DNA from: Candidatus Marsarchaeota archaeon
Lineage (GTDB): Archaea > Micrarchaeota > Micrarchaeia > Micrarchaeales > Micrarchaeaceae
DNA: 64,000 nt
Assembly: GCA_023473665.1 (NCBI GenBank)
Contig: JAMCYM010000002.1
Location: forward strand, 1 to 64,000
Direction: 5' to 3'
The number at the start of each line of letters is the position of its first letter. The first letter of the stretch is position 1. Positions 48,771 through 56,773 of this stretch are shown here, piece after piece. Position numbers and translations under genes: made by a program. Under the pieces are notes generated by a model, which saw nothing but the letters and a program-made list of their open reading frames with translations, was not told the origin of the DNA and did no database searches.

Positions 48771-48798
48771 ATATCAAATGATATGTATTGATACATAT
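48771..48798. promoter_or_regulatory. Overlapping palindromes upstream of the AbiE operon
   Basis: ATATC-AAAT-GATAT (48771-48784) and ATATGTAT-TG-ATACATAT (48781-48798) are perfect inverted repeats. They overlap or sit just upstream of the TATA-like gatatttaac on the minus strand (48775-48766), about 40-70 bp before the AbiEi start. This is the layout expected for AbiEi autorepression. Confidence 0.6.
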
Positions 48799-48812
48799 AT
48801 ACTTCAAGACCG

Positions 48813-49766
48813 CTACGTTATCACTACGCCGAACACTGTCCTCACGACGAAGCCTATCAGTGCAGTGGCGAAGGCCGTGCCTAGCGATATCGAGATCATC
48901 TCGAGCACGCGCGTCCTTATACCCGTGTCGCTCATTACCGCGATGAGCGCCGAGGCTATCGCCAGCACCGCGCTAACCGATACGACTGAAACTGCAATGC
49001 CTGCATAGCCAGAAATGCCAAGTATGAACGGGTATGTCGCTATGAGCGCCCCGACAAAGTAGAAGATGCCTGTGTAATATGCCTCTTTCCTTGGGCTCGT
49101 CGGCATTGCGCGCTCCTTCTCGAGCGCGTGCTCCACGACCTTCTCCGACTTTGACGATATGTAGGCGCCTGCTGCCATGCTGAGCGTTCCGGCTATGCCC
49201 ACTATTATGCCCGTGAGCGCGACCACGAAGCTCGTAGTTGCGACCATCGCCACCCCGGCAATTACCGCAAGTATCTCAACAAGGCCGTCGTTCATTCCGA
49301 ATACGATCGAGCGCGTGTAGTTGAGCATAGCCTCGTGCTTCTGGGTCTGCATGAGCAGAACTTTCTCATGCTCCTCCTCGTCCTTTATTATGCTGCGTAT
49401 CTTGCCGAGCGCAGCGGGGCTGAAGCCCTCCCCTTCGGCCAGCAACTTATAGCCGTTGAGGCCCTCGCTCTCATGCCTCTCAAGGAGCTTTGTCACGAAG
49501 GCTATGCCCATGAACCGCCTGACCAGCACGTACAGACTTACTTTCATCCTTATTGACAGTGGCATGCCCAGGCTTCTCACGTCCTTTATGCCAAGGAGCC
49601 CGGCCCAAACCATTGCGTGCCGCAGCTCTGTTTTCTTGAGCTTTCCTACGAGCTTCTTGAGCACCGGATCCTTCTCGTGCCTCTCGGTGCTCTCGTACAG
49701 CGCGTAATCCGATAGCTCGTCCCTGAGGAATTCCTCCTCTATGTGCCTTATGCGCTCGCTCGTCAT
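48813..49766 (-). CDS. VIT1/CCC1-type iron/manganese transporter with ferritin-like N-domain
   Basis: A 317-aa protein. The N-terminal 130 residues form a ferritin-like helical domain with acidic and His residues placed as iron ligands ('HIEEEFLRDELSDYALYESTERHE', 'ELRHAMVWAGLLG', 'KDEEEHEKVLLMQTQ'). The C-terminal part is the VIT1/CCC1 membrane domain, beginning 'SIVFGMNDGLVEILAVIAGVA' with five predicted membrane segments. The combination matches erythrin-vacuolar iron transport proteins, thought to export or store Fe2+/Mn2+. It precedes, and is transcribed in the same direction as, the AbiE operon. Confidence 0.9.
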   Translation of the reverse strand: MTSERIRHIEEEFLRDELSDYALYESTERHEKDPVLKKLVGKLKKTELRHAMVWAGLLGIKDVRSLGMPLSIRMKVSLYVLVRRFMGIAFVTKLLERHESEGLNGYKLLAEGEGFSPAALGKIRSIIKDEEEHEKVLLMQTQKHEAMLNYTRSIVFGMNDGLVEILAVIAGVAMVATTSFVVALTGIIVGIAGTLSMAAGAYISSKSEKVVEHALEKERAMPTSPRKEAYYTGIFYFVGALIATYPFILGISGYAGIAVSVVSVSAVLAIASALIAVMSDTGIRTRVLEMISISLGTAFATALIGFVVRTVFGVVIT

Positions 49767-49773
49767 CGTGCCA

Positions 49774-52020
49774 CTAAGAGTAGTTTATCTTGAATATGCG
49801 CGTGTCAGAATTCTGGTAGACAAGCTGCATCGATACGTTAGTGCCGTTGCCGTAGCTGCACGATACGTTTGTGCACGTGAACGTGAACTTGAACGCGTTG
49901 CTCGAGAAGAGCTTCGGGCCAAGTATGGTGCCGCCAGTTATCGTCCTGTTGGCATATGACACCAGCAGCGTGTAGTTCAGCGAAGGCAGCGTCGCGTTGT
50001 ATAAGGTATAGTTGCCCGTATCTGCATTGTACAGCATGACCCTCTTTATCCTGGTGAGCTGCGAGGAGTTGCTCAGCCCTATGCCCGCGCTGATGCCCCC
50101 GCTGGTGTTAGCCAGCAGCACCGCCCTGTATGGCGAGGAGGAGCTCGAAAACTCGTACTCCCTGCCGTTCGTCACGTTGACTATGTTGAGCCCGGTAAGC
50201 GCGCTGTAGCCGTATGCTGTGGCGTTGGTGACGTTGCCCTCCTGCGCTATGCCCGCGAACTCGCTGTACCAGTAGCCCCTCGCAACCAGGTACTGCGGCT
50301 CATGGGTCGCATAAAGGTACTGCACGTCAGGGCTGTCGTTGAGTATGAAGTCAGCAAACCCTGCTATGAGCTGCGAGTTCTGGCCGCCGACGCTGTCCGT
50401 GACGCTCGTGCGATTTGCCCAGCCCTCAATCACCGAGCCGTCGGGCCACACCGCAAGCACGGTCGCGTTGCTCGGCGTGTTGGTCTTGAGCCATGTCATC
50501 GCCTGCAGGAAGAGCGAGTTGATGTCGTCGGCCTGCACTGCCGTGTAAGACTCTGCCGCTGCAAGAAGCGTGCCATACGCCAGCAGGGCTATTATCAGCC
50601 CGGTATATACAATATTGAGATGCGCCTTCCTGAGCTTTCCTGTAGCTCTAGAGAGAAGCACGTATATGCCCCATGCGCCGTAGGCCGCGAACACGGCTAT
50701 GGGCACTGCGACTAGCGAGTTGAACCTTATGGCGTTGGCTTGCAGATAGCCGGTCACTATGAAGTAGCTGAGCATGAGCAGGAAGGCGGGCGTTATGCTG
50801 AGCTTGGCCTTGCCAACTATGCTGTATGCGTAGTTGCCCAGCCTGTGCGCGCCGAAGAGGTACAGCAGCACGCCTATCGGCGCCAGGAAGAGCGCGAAGC
50901 CGAAGCTGCCCCAAAGGAATGCGAACGTGGGCTTCTGCAATTCCTGTATGGTCAGGTTAAGTGCCGAGTTGGCCACGACCAGGCCGTCTCCACCAGCTAT
51001 CCTAACTAAGTAGGAGCTAAAGAGTCCAACGATTGCTATCAATGCAATAAATGCAATTGCTACCAGGAACCCGAGGCGCCTCTTGGCGTTCATTGCAATG
51101 GCAGCGAAGCGCTCGCGCTTCGCCACTATGTACCAGAGCAGAGCTGCGCCAGCAAGCAGCGGCGCATAGAATATCAGGAAGTGCGTGCTGGAGAGCGCCT
51201 CTTGGCCGCGTATTATGCGCAGCGCCATCCACATGTGCTGCATCGCATAAGTTACAAGCAACGCCAGCGACAGAACTACGCCGCTTGCCAAAAGCTCTCT
51301 CTTCGCCGTGATGAAGCCGTAGGAAACGAGAAGCATCACTCCAAATATATACACTATTACGGTATAGGGCGCCCCGCCCCAAACCATGGTGCCGACGCCA
51401 AGTATGAATGCAGCTCCTACAGCCCAGAGCGCCTTGCGCCTCATGTTCCCAGACTCTATCGACCTGAGCATCAGCAGCAAAGCCACGATCATGAATATTG
51501 TTATGAAGCCGTCGCCCCTGTAGACCAGCGCCGCAGTGCGCGCTATGTCGCCCGATGATACTGCCACGAAGAATGCGCCTGCCAAGGCCAGCACGTTGCT
51601 CTTCGCCAGGTGCCTCATGAGGAAGAACGCGCCGATCGCGTCAAGGACGCCGAAGAGCACCGGCACCAGTCTCTGTATCGTATAGTAGCTGACGGAGTGC
51701 ATGAGCAGCGCGTAAGGAACGAGCGTCATGAAGTAAAAGCCAAGGGGCTCGGTGATGTTGTTGTGAACAGGGAAGCCGGACAGGCTGAGCGTCATAGGTA
51801 TGGCAAGATGGTTTGCAACTGCGGCCCTTATCACGGCGTAATGGAAGAAGCCGTCTGGTTCGAAGAAACCCTGATAGCCGAGCATGCCAAGTCTCATATA
51901 CACTGCAAGCACTACCACCAGCGCCAGCAGCGCCACCACGACGTATCTGCTAGTGAGAGCCCTGCCCTGGCTCGGTCTAGCAGTCGCGTTATTGCCTTCG
52001 GTATGCTCCTGCCCTTCCAT
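49774..52020 (-). CDS. aglB: Oligosaccharyltransferase STT3/AglB
   Basis: Transfers a lipid-linked glycan to Asn in N-x-S/T sequons of exported proteins. About 748 aa: the first luminal loop has the catalytic-type acid in FEPDGFFHY (Asp56), about 11-13 membrane segments follow, and the C-terminal soluble domain carries the sequon-recognition motif as WPDGS (Trp525 onward) where most enzymes have WWDYG. The following 'VIEGWANRTSVTDSVGGQNSQL' aligns with the usual context. The ATG at 52020 is preferred over a frame start at 52095. The S-layer gene lies 1.6 kb away. Confidence 0.92.
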   Translation of the reverse strand: MEGQEHTEGNNATARPSQGRALTSRYVVVALLALVVVLAVYMRLGMLGYQGFFEPDGFFHYAVIRAAVANHLAIPMTLSLSGFPVHNNITEPLGFYFMTLVPYALLMHSVSYYTIQRLVPVLFGVLDAIGAFFLMRHLAKSNVLALAGAFFVAVSSGDIARTAALVYRGDGFITIFMIVALLLMLRSIESGNMRRKALWAVGAAFILGVGTMVWGGAPYTVIVYIFGVMLLVSYGFITAKRELLASGVVLSLALLVTYAMQHMWMALRIIRGQEALSSTHFLIFYAPLLAGAALLWYIVAKRERFAAIAMNAKRRLGFLVAIAFIALIAIVGLFSSYLVRIAGGDGLVVANSALNLTIQELQKPTFAFLWGSFGFALFLAPIGVLLYLFGAHRLGNYAYSIVGKAKLSITPAFLLMLSYFIVTGYLQANAIRFNSLVAVPIAVFAAYGAWGIYVLLSRATGKLRKAHLNIVYTGLIIALLAYGTLLAAAESYTAVQADDINSLFLQAMTWLKTNTPSNATVLAVWPDGSVIEGWANRTSVTDSVGGQNSQLIAGFADFILNDSPDVQYLYATHEPQYLVARGYWYSEFAGIAQEGNVTNATAYGYSALTGLNIVNVTNGREYEFSSSSSPYRAVLLANTSGGISAGIGLSNSSQLTRIKRVMLYNADTGNYTLYNATLPSLNYTLLVSYANRTITGGTILGPKLFSSNAFKFTFTCTNVSCSYGNGTNVSMQLVYQNSDTRIFKINYS

Positions 52021-52128
52021 CAGACTCCCAATTTCAGCAATAATGAAAGGTAAGATTATTAATGCGTTGCAGCCATCAATGGCCCTCCCGGCCATGCATC
52101 GGCCGATTTCCGTTCTCCTCCAACCAAG

Positions 52129-52138
52129 CAGTTTATAT
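52129..52138 (+). promoter_or_regulatory. TATA box of the MntA-HepT operon
   Basis: agtttatata, about 34-43 bp before the ATG at 52172. The leader of about 12 nt carries attagggg before the start codon. Confidence 0.45.
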
Positions 52139-52171
52139 ACTTATTAGGTGATAAATTTATTAGGGGACAAT

Positions 52172-52699
52172 ATGGAAAGGCTAATCGCCGGCATTGTACA
52201 CTACCCTAGCCTGAAGACGGTGCTCGCAATAGAGGATGTTTTGCGCAAGGCCAATGCGCCTCTCAGCCGTAACCAGATACTCTCAAGGCTTCCAACCCCT
52301 GTTATGCGCTCCACCCTCAATCTTGCACTTTCATATCTGGAAAAGAGAGGCATCGTGCGCAACGCCGGTGCAGGATTCACATGGAGCCTTGATGAAAGCA
52401 GACTCGACGCTATAGCGGGCGCCATACGCACAATCAGGGAAAAGGCCGTGCCTCTGCTCAGGCAGGGGAACGTGAAGCACGCCGCGGTGTTCGGATCTGT
52501 AGCGAGGAACGAGGCCACGCCCAGGAGCGACATAGATCTCTTGGTTGAATTCAGGGGCAAGCCGACCCTGCTTAAAATAGGGGCGCTGAAGTCGAGGCTG
52601 GAAGAGAAGCTAGGTAAGAGCGTAGATCTCGTGATGTTCAATACGATAGACAGGCGCCTCAGGAAGCAAATAATGCGCGAGATGGTGGGCATACTATGA
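52172..52699 (+). CDS. mntA: MntA-type nucleotidyltransferase antitoxin with winged helix
   Basis: A 175-aa protein. The N-terminal winged helix ('SLKTVLAIEDVLRKANAPLSRNQILSRL', 'LSYLEKRGIVRNAG') is fused to a minimal nucleotidyltransferase with the motif FGSVARNEATPRSDIDLL (about 106-123: GS, then D-x-D). In MntA-HepT systems this enzyme adds AMP to a Tyr of the HEPN toxin and silences it. The 4-bp overlap with the HepT gene supports the pairing. The winged helix is an extra domain, which may allow self-regulation. An earlier GTG at 52148 is unlikely as the start. Confidence 0.87.
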   Translation: MERLIAGIVHYPSLKTVLAIEDVLRKANAPLSRNQILSRLPTPVMRSTLNLALSYLEKRGIVRNAGAGFTWSLDESRLDAIAGAIRTIREKAVPLLRQGNVKHAAVFGSVARNEATPRSDIDLLVEFRGKPTLLKIGALKSRLEEKLGKSVDLVMFNTIDRRLRKQIMREMVGIL

Positions 52700-53034
52700 A
52701 GAAGGATCCAAAGATACTGCTGGGCGACATGCTGTACAGCATAGAGCGCATAAACAAGATGACCCTCAACATGTCGTTCGACGATTTTTCGAAGGACCTG
52801 ACAAAGCAGGATGCTGTGATAAGAAGGCTGGCTGTCATAGGTGAAGCCGCTAACAGCCTGCCCAAGGATTTCACAGAAAGGCATAAAGGGGTAGAATGGC
52901 GTGGAGTCATAGGCATGCGCAACTTTCTCGTGCACGAGTACTTCGAGATCGATATGGAGGTCGTATGGAACACTATAGAGAAAGATATACCAAAGCTCAA
53001 GGCGGAGATCTCAAAGATACTGAAAGAGGCCTGA
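52696..53034 (+). CDS. hepT: HepT-type HEPN ribonuclease toxin
   Basis: A 112-aa HEPN protein (DUF86 group). The RNase motif is R75-x4-H80-x-Y82 (RNFLVHEY), exactly the RX4HXY pattern in which Tyr is the target for AMP addition by MntA. 'LLGDMLYSIERINKMT' and 'VIRRLAVIGEAANSLPKDF' are the usual helices. It is translationally coupled to mntA by a 4-bp overlap. All key residues are intact, so an active toxin is expected. Confidence 0.9.
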   Translation: MKKDPKILLGDMLYSIERINKMTLNMSFDDFSKDLTKQDAVIRRLAVIGEAANSLPKDFTERHKGVEWRGVIGMRNFLVHEYFEIDMEVVWNTIEKDIPKLKAEISKILKEA

Positions 53035-53040
53035 CCGGCA

Positions 53041-53537
53041 AGCCTCTCCGCACACGAGCGCGACAGGTTCTTCGACCAAAGGCGCTGGCTTGCCTCCGTT
53101 GGCGTGAAGGCGCTGATAGCCAACAATGGCAAGGTATTGCTGCTCAGCTCAGGGCCCCTAGAACTGTCGTCGACCATGCCAGCCGCAGGTTCTGGGACCT
53201 GCCAGGCGGCAAGATGGAGCGCGGCGAAGGCATGGCAGAGGCACTGGCGAGAGAGGCGAGCGAGGGGCTCGGCATGCAAAGGAACGAGCTCGCCATAGGC
53301 AGGCTGCTCGATGTCTCGCTCTCCAGGTTCAAGACCTCGCACGGCATGCGCATACCGCTGGTATTGGTTACATACGTATGCTCTCTGAGGCATCCAACAA
53401 GGAGATTCAGGCTGACGGGCGAGCACGCCGCATACGAATGGGCCAGCGCGGCAGTTGCTGCAAAGCGCCTGGCCGCAAAGTTCGGGCCTGAAATGGCAAA
53501 GAGGCTCAGCACGACTTCCCTCGGTGGCATACGTTGA
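53041..53537 (+). pseudogene. Frameshifted Nudix hydrolase
   Basis: Directly after the hepT stop, one frame reads 'ERDRFFDQRRWLASVGVKALIANNGKVLLLSS' and, after a shift near the gggcccc run at 53148-53154, another frame continues 'TVVDHASRRFWDLPGGKMERGEGMAEALAREASEGLGM'. Together they form one Nudix domain. The Nudix box has Gly where the second Glu of EE is required (SEGLG). No convincing ATG lies at the 5' end; the first part is open back to the hepT stop. Two or more defects indicate a dead gene, unless the indel is a sequencing error. Confidence 0.7.
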
Positions 53538-53610
53538 TAAAAGAGCAGATATATGACAAAAAACGTAGTTTGTTATGCAACGTATAAAGAAAATTTTAAC
53601 TATGGCACAA

Positions 53611-53620
53611 CCTTTATATA
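53611..53620 (+). promoter_or_regulatory. Promoter of the S-layer gene
   Basis: cctttatata, a strong TATA box about 17-26 bp before the ATG at 53637, predicting a leaderless or nearly leaderless transcript for the major surface protein. Confidence 0.6.
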
Positions 53621-53636
53621 CCTTTCACTTCATGTT

Positions 53637-56588
53637 ATGTCAGCAACGTTCAAAGAACGTTTACGTGATAGAATGAAAAGTCTAAATGGAAAGAGGATAG
53701 CAGCTGTCGCAGCTGGCGCAGCTCTATTAGGTTTGGGACTTGCGTTCGCAGGTCCAGTGTCATTCCAGAACGTACCAATAATAAGCAACAGCGGCCAACC
53801 GGTAGTGCAGGTGGTAATAGGATCCACGGCTAAGCCGAGCGACGGTGCTGCTGCGGCAAACATCGCGGCTGCAATAGGCAACCTTGCATACACATCGGTG
53901 CCAGTCACTGCAACGGTCAACATGACACAGGCCGCGAAGGTGCTGCACGCTGTGCTTCCATCAAATGCAGGCTACTCGCTCAGCAACGTCAACGTCTACC
54001 TGAATGAGAGCAGCACGGCATACGTGTCGGGCACATACTCGTTCGGCGCATTGATTGGTTCAGTACTGAACGGAGCAGTCCAGCTCAGCTCACCGCAGAA
54101 CACCAAGTCCACGCAGCCGTCATACGCATCTTCTTACGCATACCCATCAAACACCCCATATCTAACTTCATCTTCTCCAACATACAGCCCGTACACCTCA
54201 GCAGGATACGTGCCGTTCAGCTCTGTATCAACATCTAGCGGCGGCGGAGTTTCGTTCTCCTCATTCAGGAATAACGGAGCTGACAACATAATGGAAGTTA
54301 CAAGCGCACAGCTCCCATCGCTCCTGAGCAACTCAGGAACATATGGCGAGACAGAGACTCTGTGGCTGACCGGCTTCCCAGTATACAACCAGCAGAAGAA
54401 CACCTTCCAGCTGCAGAGCGCTGGCGGAGCATACCAGGTGACATTCAACAAGCCGATATCATACAGGACATCATCTAACAGCATAAACAACGCAGCGTTC
54501 ACACTGCTCGGCGAGAACTGGACAATAATAAACTATAAGCTTCCTGGCACAAGCGCATTCAATACTCCAACAACTTCTATAGCAGGTAGCTCAAATGCAA
54601 TAAACGGCGGAGAGATACAGCTAGCATCTTCACTGACTCCGATAACTACACTATATGTAGGCCAGAACGTGACTAGCGGCGCGTTCAAGCTGCAGCTCAC
54701 GGACCTTGGACAGCCAAACGGCAACGGCATCAGCCCAGCAGGCTTCAATATATACTACAATAATGTACTGACAAACGTCACATCCATCTACCCGAACGAC
54801 ACGACCCAGCTGTACAACGTCTCAGGCCACAACCTGTACGTAAAGGTCTCGAGCACATTCGCCGGACTGTATGCGTATGAGAAGTACGCGAAGGTGCAGC
54901 TGTATGCGAACGTCTACAACGTCACTGACAGCAAGGTCTTCAACACAACGAACGACAACGGATGGTCTACGACCCTCCTTTGGACTAACACCAGTAGCAG
55001 CGGCCACGCAAGCCAGCTCTACGGCATCGTACTGTACAACACCACACCAACAACGCTAGCGCCAGGGCAGAGCTTCTCATTCATCCAGAACCCATCAGCG
55101 TACAAGCTGACGTTCGTCGGTGAGTCGCTCGGCAGCGCAAACTTCGATCCGGTGACCGCAACCCTGAGCACAGGCAGCGAAACATACGAGAACAGCCCTG
55201 GTACCTCATTCACAGGCTCAGGAAACATAAACAACATAACAGAGCCGGCGCAGCTGCTGACAATAACCAGCTCGATATCGAATGCATTTACCAATGCAGC
55301 AGGCCAGATAAGCAGCTCAGTGCTCTACGACCTGACGCCATATCAGCTGAGTGAACTGTCGAATTCAGTAACAACTCCCGGAACTGCAAACGTGGTCATG
55401 ACTGAGTATTCGGGCAACTTTATATCGCCAACCAACAAGCTGACAGTAACAATAAGCGGCTACCCAACGAGTACCTCAAGCGGCCCAGTAACAACCTCAG
55501 TAACCTTCAACAGTCCAAGCCAAACCTTATCTGCCGGTGAAGCGTTCTACAACATAACGGCCATACAGCTGCAGAGCAACAGGGCGTTGCCTGGCTTGAC
55601 AGTGAATGTGATCACTACAAATGCCCTTGCTCCAATGGCATCACTTACAACACTATCACCAGACGTCCTATACTCACAGACTGGAAAGAACTACCTGGAG
55701 ACCACAACCGGTACATTAACGTACAACCAGCAGAATGGACAGCCAACATCTTCGTTCGCCATATCTGGCGCCAGCACGACACCTGCAAACACCATCTCGT
55801 CATCCACTGAGTTCTTCTACTACACTATGAACGAGATTGCGGTGCCAAGCCAGTCCAGCTACCAGGATCAGCTTGCCATGGACATCTACAACAGCACTGC
55901 AGGCGCGGGCGCATCTCCACTGTTCCAGCTGAACACATCGACTAGCGGCAAGAACAGCTTGGTGTACACAGCAACCTCAGCAACTGGCGGCGCAACGGTC
56001 AATGCATCAGTAGGCTTCAGGACAGAGCGCGGCAGCAAGGTGGCTTCGATAAGCCCAAGCAGCGTCACGGTCGACTTCGCCAAGAGCGTTGACAACCTGA
56101 TGTTCGCGGTAGGCCCATCAAGCACGACTGCAGCAACCTCGACTGAGAAGATGTACGGGCCTTATGGCATCGGCCAGAGCACCAACATACCGAACGTCAG
56201 CATAGCGAAAGTCACTGCCAACATATCGGTCAGCTCGACTGGCGGCGCAACGGTAGCTGGAATCAGCAACCTGACTGCAATACCATCAGTCAGCGTCGCA
56301 ACAACGCCGGTACTGCTGAACAACCTGCCAACATCGCCTCTGGTGGTGCTTGACTCTGCAGCCAACCCGAGCAGCAACCTGATACTGGTCGGATCTGGTT
56401 ACGTCAACACACTGTCGCAGCAGCTAGAGACATCGCAGGGCATCAGCATAACGCCGACAAGCGCACCGATAACACAGGCCTACGGCACGAACAGGATATT
56501 GGTAGCTGGCTATTACGCAAACCAGACAACATCGGCAGCAAACACATTCATCCAGGACCTGTACGCGAACGCAGCCTCGAGCACGTAA
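53637..56588 (+). CDS. S-layer protein
   Basis: A large secreted protein of about 983 aa. After a basic N-terminus it has a signal peptide ('RIAAVAAGAALLGLGLAFAGPVSFQ'), then 'PVVQVVIGSTAKPSDGAAAANIAAAIGNLAY', the typical opening of archaeal S-layer proteins of the methanococcal/DPANN type. The rest is Ser/Thr/Asn-rich beta sequence with more than a dozen N-x-S/T sequons, matching the nearby STT3. The C-terminal part ('PLVVLDSAANPSSNLILVGSGYVNTL', 'RILVAGYYANQTT') resembles the S-layer C-terminal domain. Strong promoter and terminator hairpin. Codon choice shifts towards A-ending codons in this gene, as often in highly expressed ones. Confidence 0.88.
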   Translation: MSATFKERLRDRMKSLNGKRIAAVAAGAALLGLGLAFAGPVSFQNVPIISNSGQPVVQVVIGSTAKPSDGAAAANIAAAIGNLAYTSVPVTATVNMTQAAKVLHAVLPSNAGYSLSNVNVYLNESSTAYVSGTYSFGALIGSVLNGAVQLSSPQNTKSTQPSYASSYAYPSNTPYLTSSSPTYSPYTSAGYVPFSSVSTSSGGGVSFSSFRNNGADNIMEVTSAQLPSLLSNSGTYGETETLWLTGFPVYNQQKNTFQLQSAGGAYQVTFNKPISYRTSSNSINNAAFTLLGENWTIINYKLPGTSAFNTPTTSIAGSSNAINGGEIQLASSLTPITTLYVGQNVTSGAFKLQLTDLGQPNGNGISPAGFNIYYNNVLTNVTSIYPNDTTQLYNVSGHNLYVKVSSTFAGLYAYEKYAKVQLYANVYNVTDSKVFNTTNDNGWSTTLLWTNTSSSGHASQLYGIVLYNTTPTTLAPGQSFSFIQNPSAYKLTFVGESLGSANFDPVTATLSTGSETYENSPGTSFTGSGNINNITEPAQLLTITSSISNAFTNAAGQISSSVLYDLTPYQLSELSNSVTTPGTANVVMTEYSGNFISPTNKLTVTISGYPTSTSSGPVTTSVTFNSPSQTLSAGEAFYNITAIQLQSNRALPGLTVNVITTNALAPMASLTTLSPDVLYSQTGKNYLETTTGTLTYNQQNGQPTSSFAISGASTTPANTISSSTEFFYYTMNEIAVPSQSSYQDQLAMDIYNSTAGAGASPLFQLNTSTSGKNSLVYTATSATGGATVNASVGFRTERGSKVASISPSSVTVDFAKSVDNLMFAVGPSSTTAATSTEKMYGPYGIGQSTNIPNVSIAKVTANISVSSTGGATVAGISNLTAIPSVSVATTPVLLNNLPTSPLVVLDSAANPSSNLILVGSGYVNTLSQQLETSQGISITPTSAPITQAYGTNRILVAGYYANQTTSAANTFIQDLYANAASST

Positions 56589-56613
56589 CAACAGTAGCAA
56601 TCATGCAGATAGA

Positions 56614-56640
56614 GGAAGGGCTTTTAGCCCTTCCTACTTT
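56614..56640 (+). terminator. Terminator hairpin after the S-layer gene
   Basis: GGAAGGGCT (56614-56622), loop TTT, AGCCCTTCC (56626-56634), a perfect 9-bp stem, followed by a T-rich tract (about 56636-56656). Confidence 0.7.
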
Positions 56641-56720
56641 CTTTTTCTTTGTTTTCAAGCGACAGGGGCGAAGCTCTGCCTCTCGTCAAAACCGCGGCCT
56701 TTCCGGAACGTGACGCACAC

Positions 56721-56731
56721 TTTTTATATAT
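56721..56731 (+). promoter_or_regulatory. TATA box of the large surface protein gene
   Basis: tttttatatat, about 43-53 bp before the ATG at 56774. The start codon is preceded by aaggtgcacgacc, which contains the GGTG ribosome-binding element. Confidence 0.5.
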
Positions 56732-56773
56732 TGCCACTCAATATCATGCAACCATGCGGCAAGGTGCACGACC

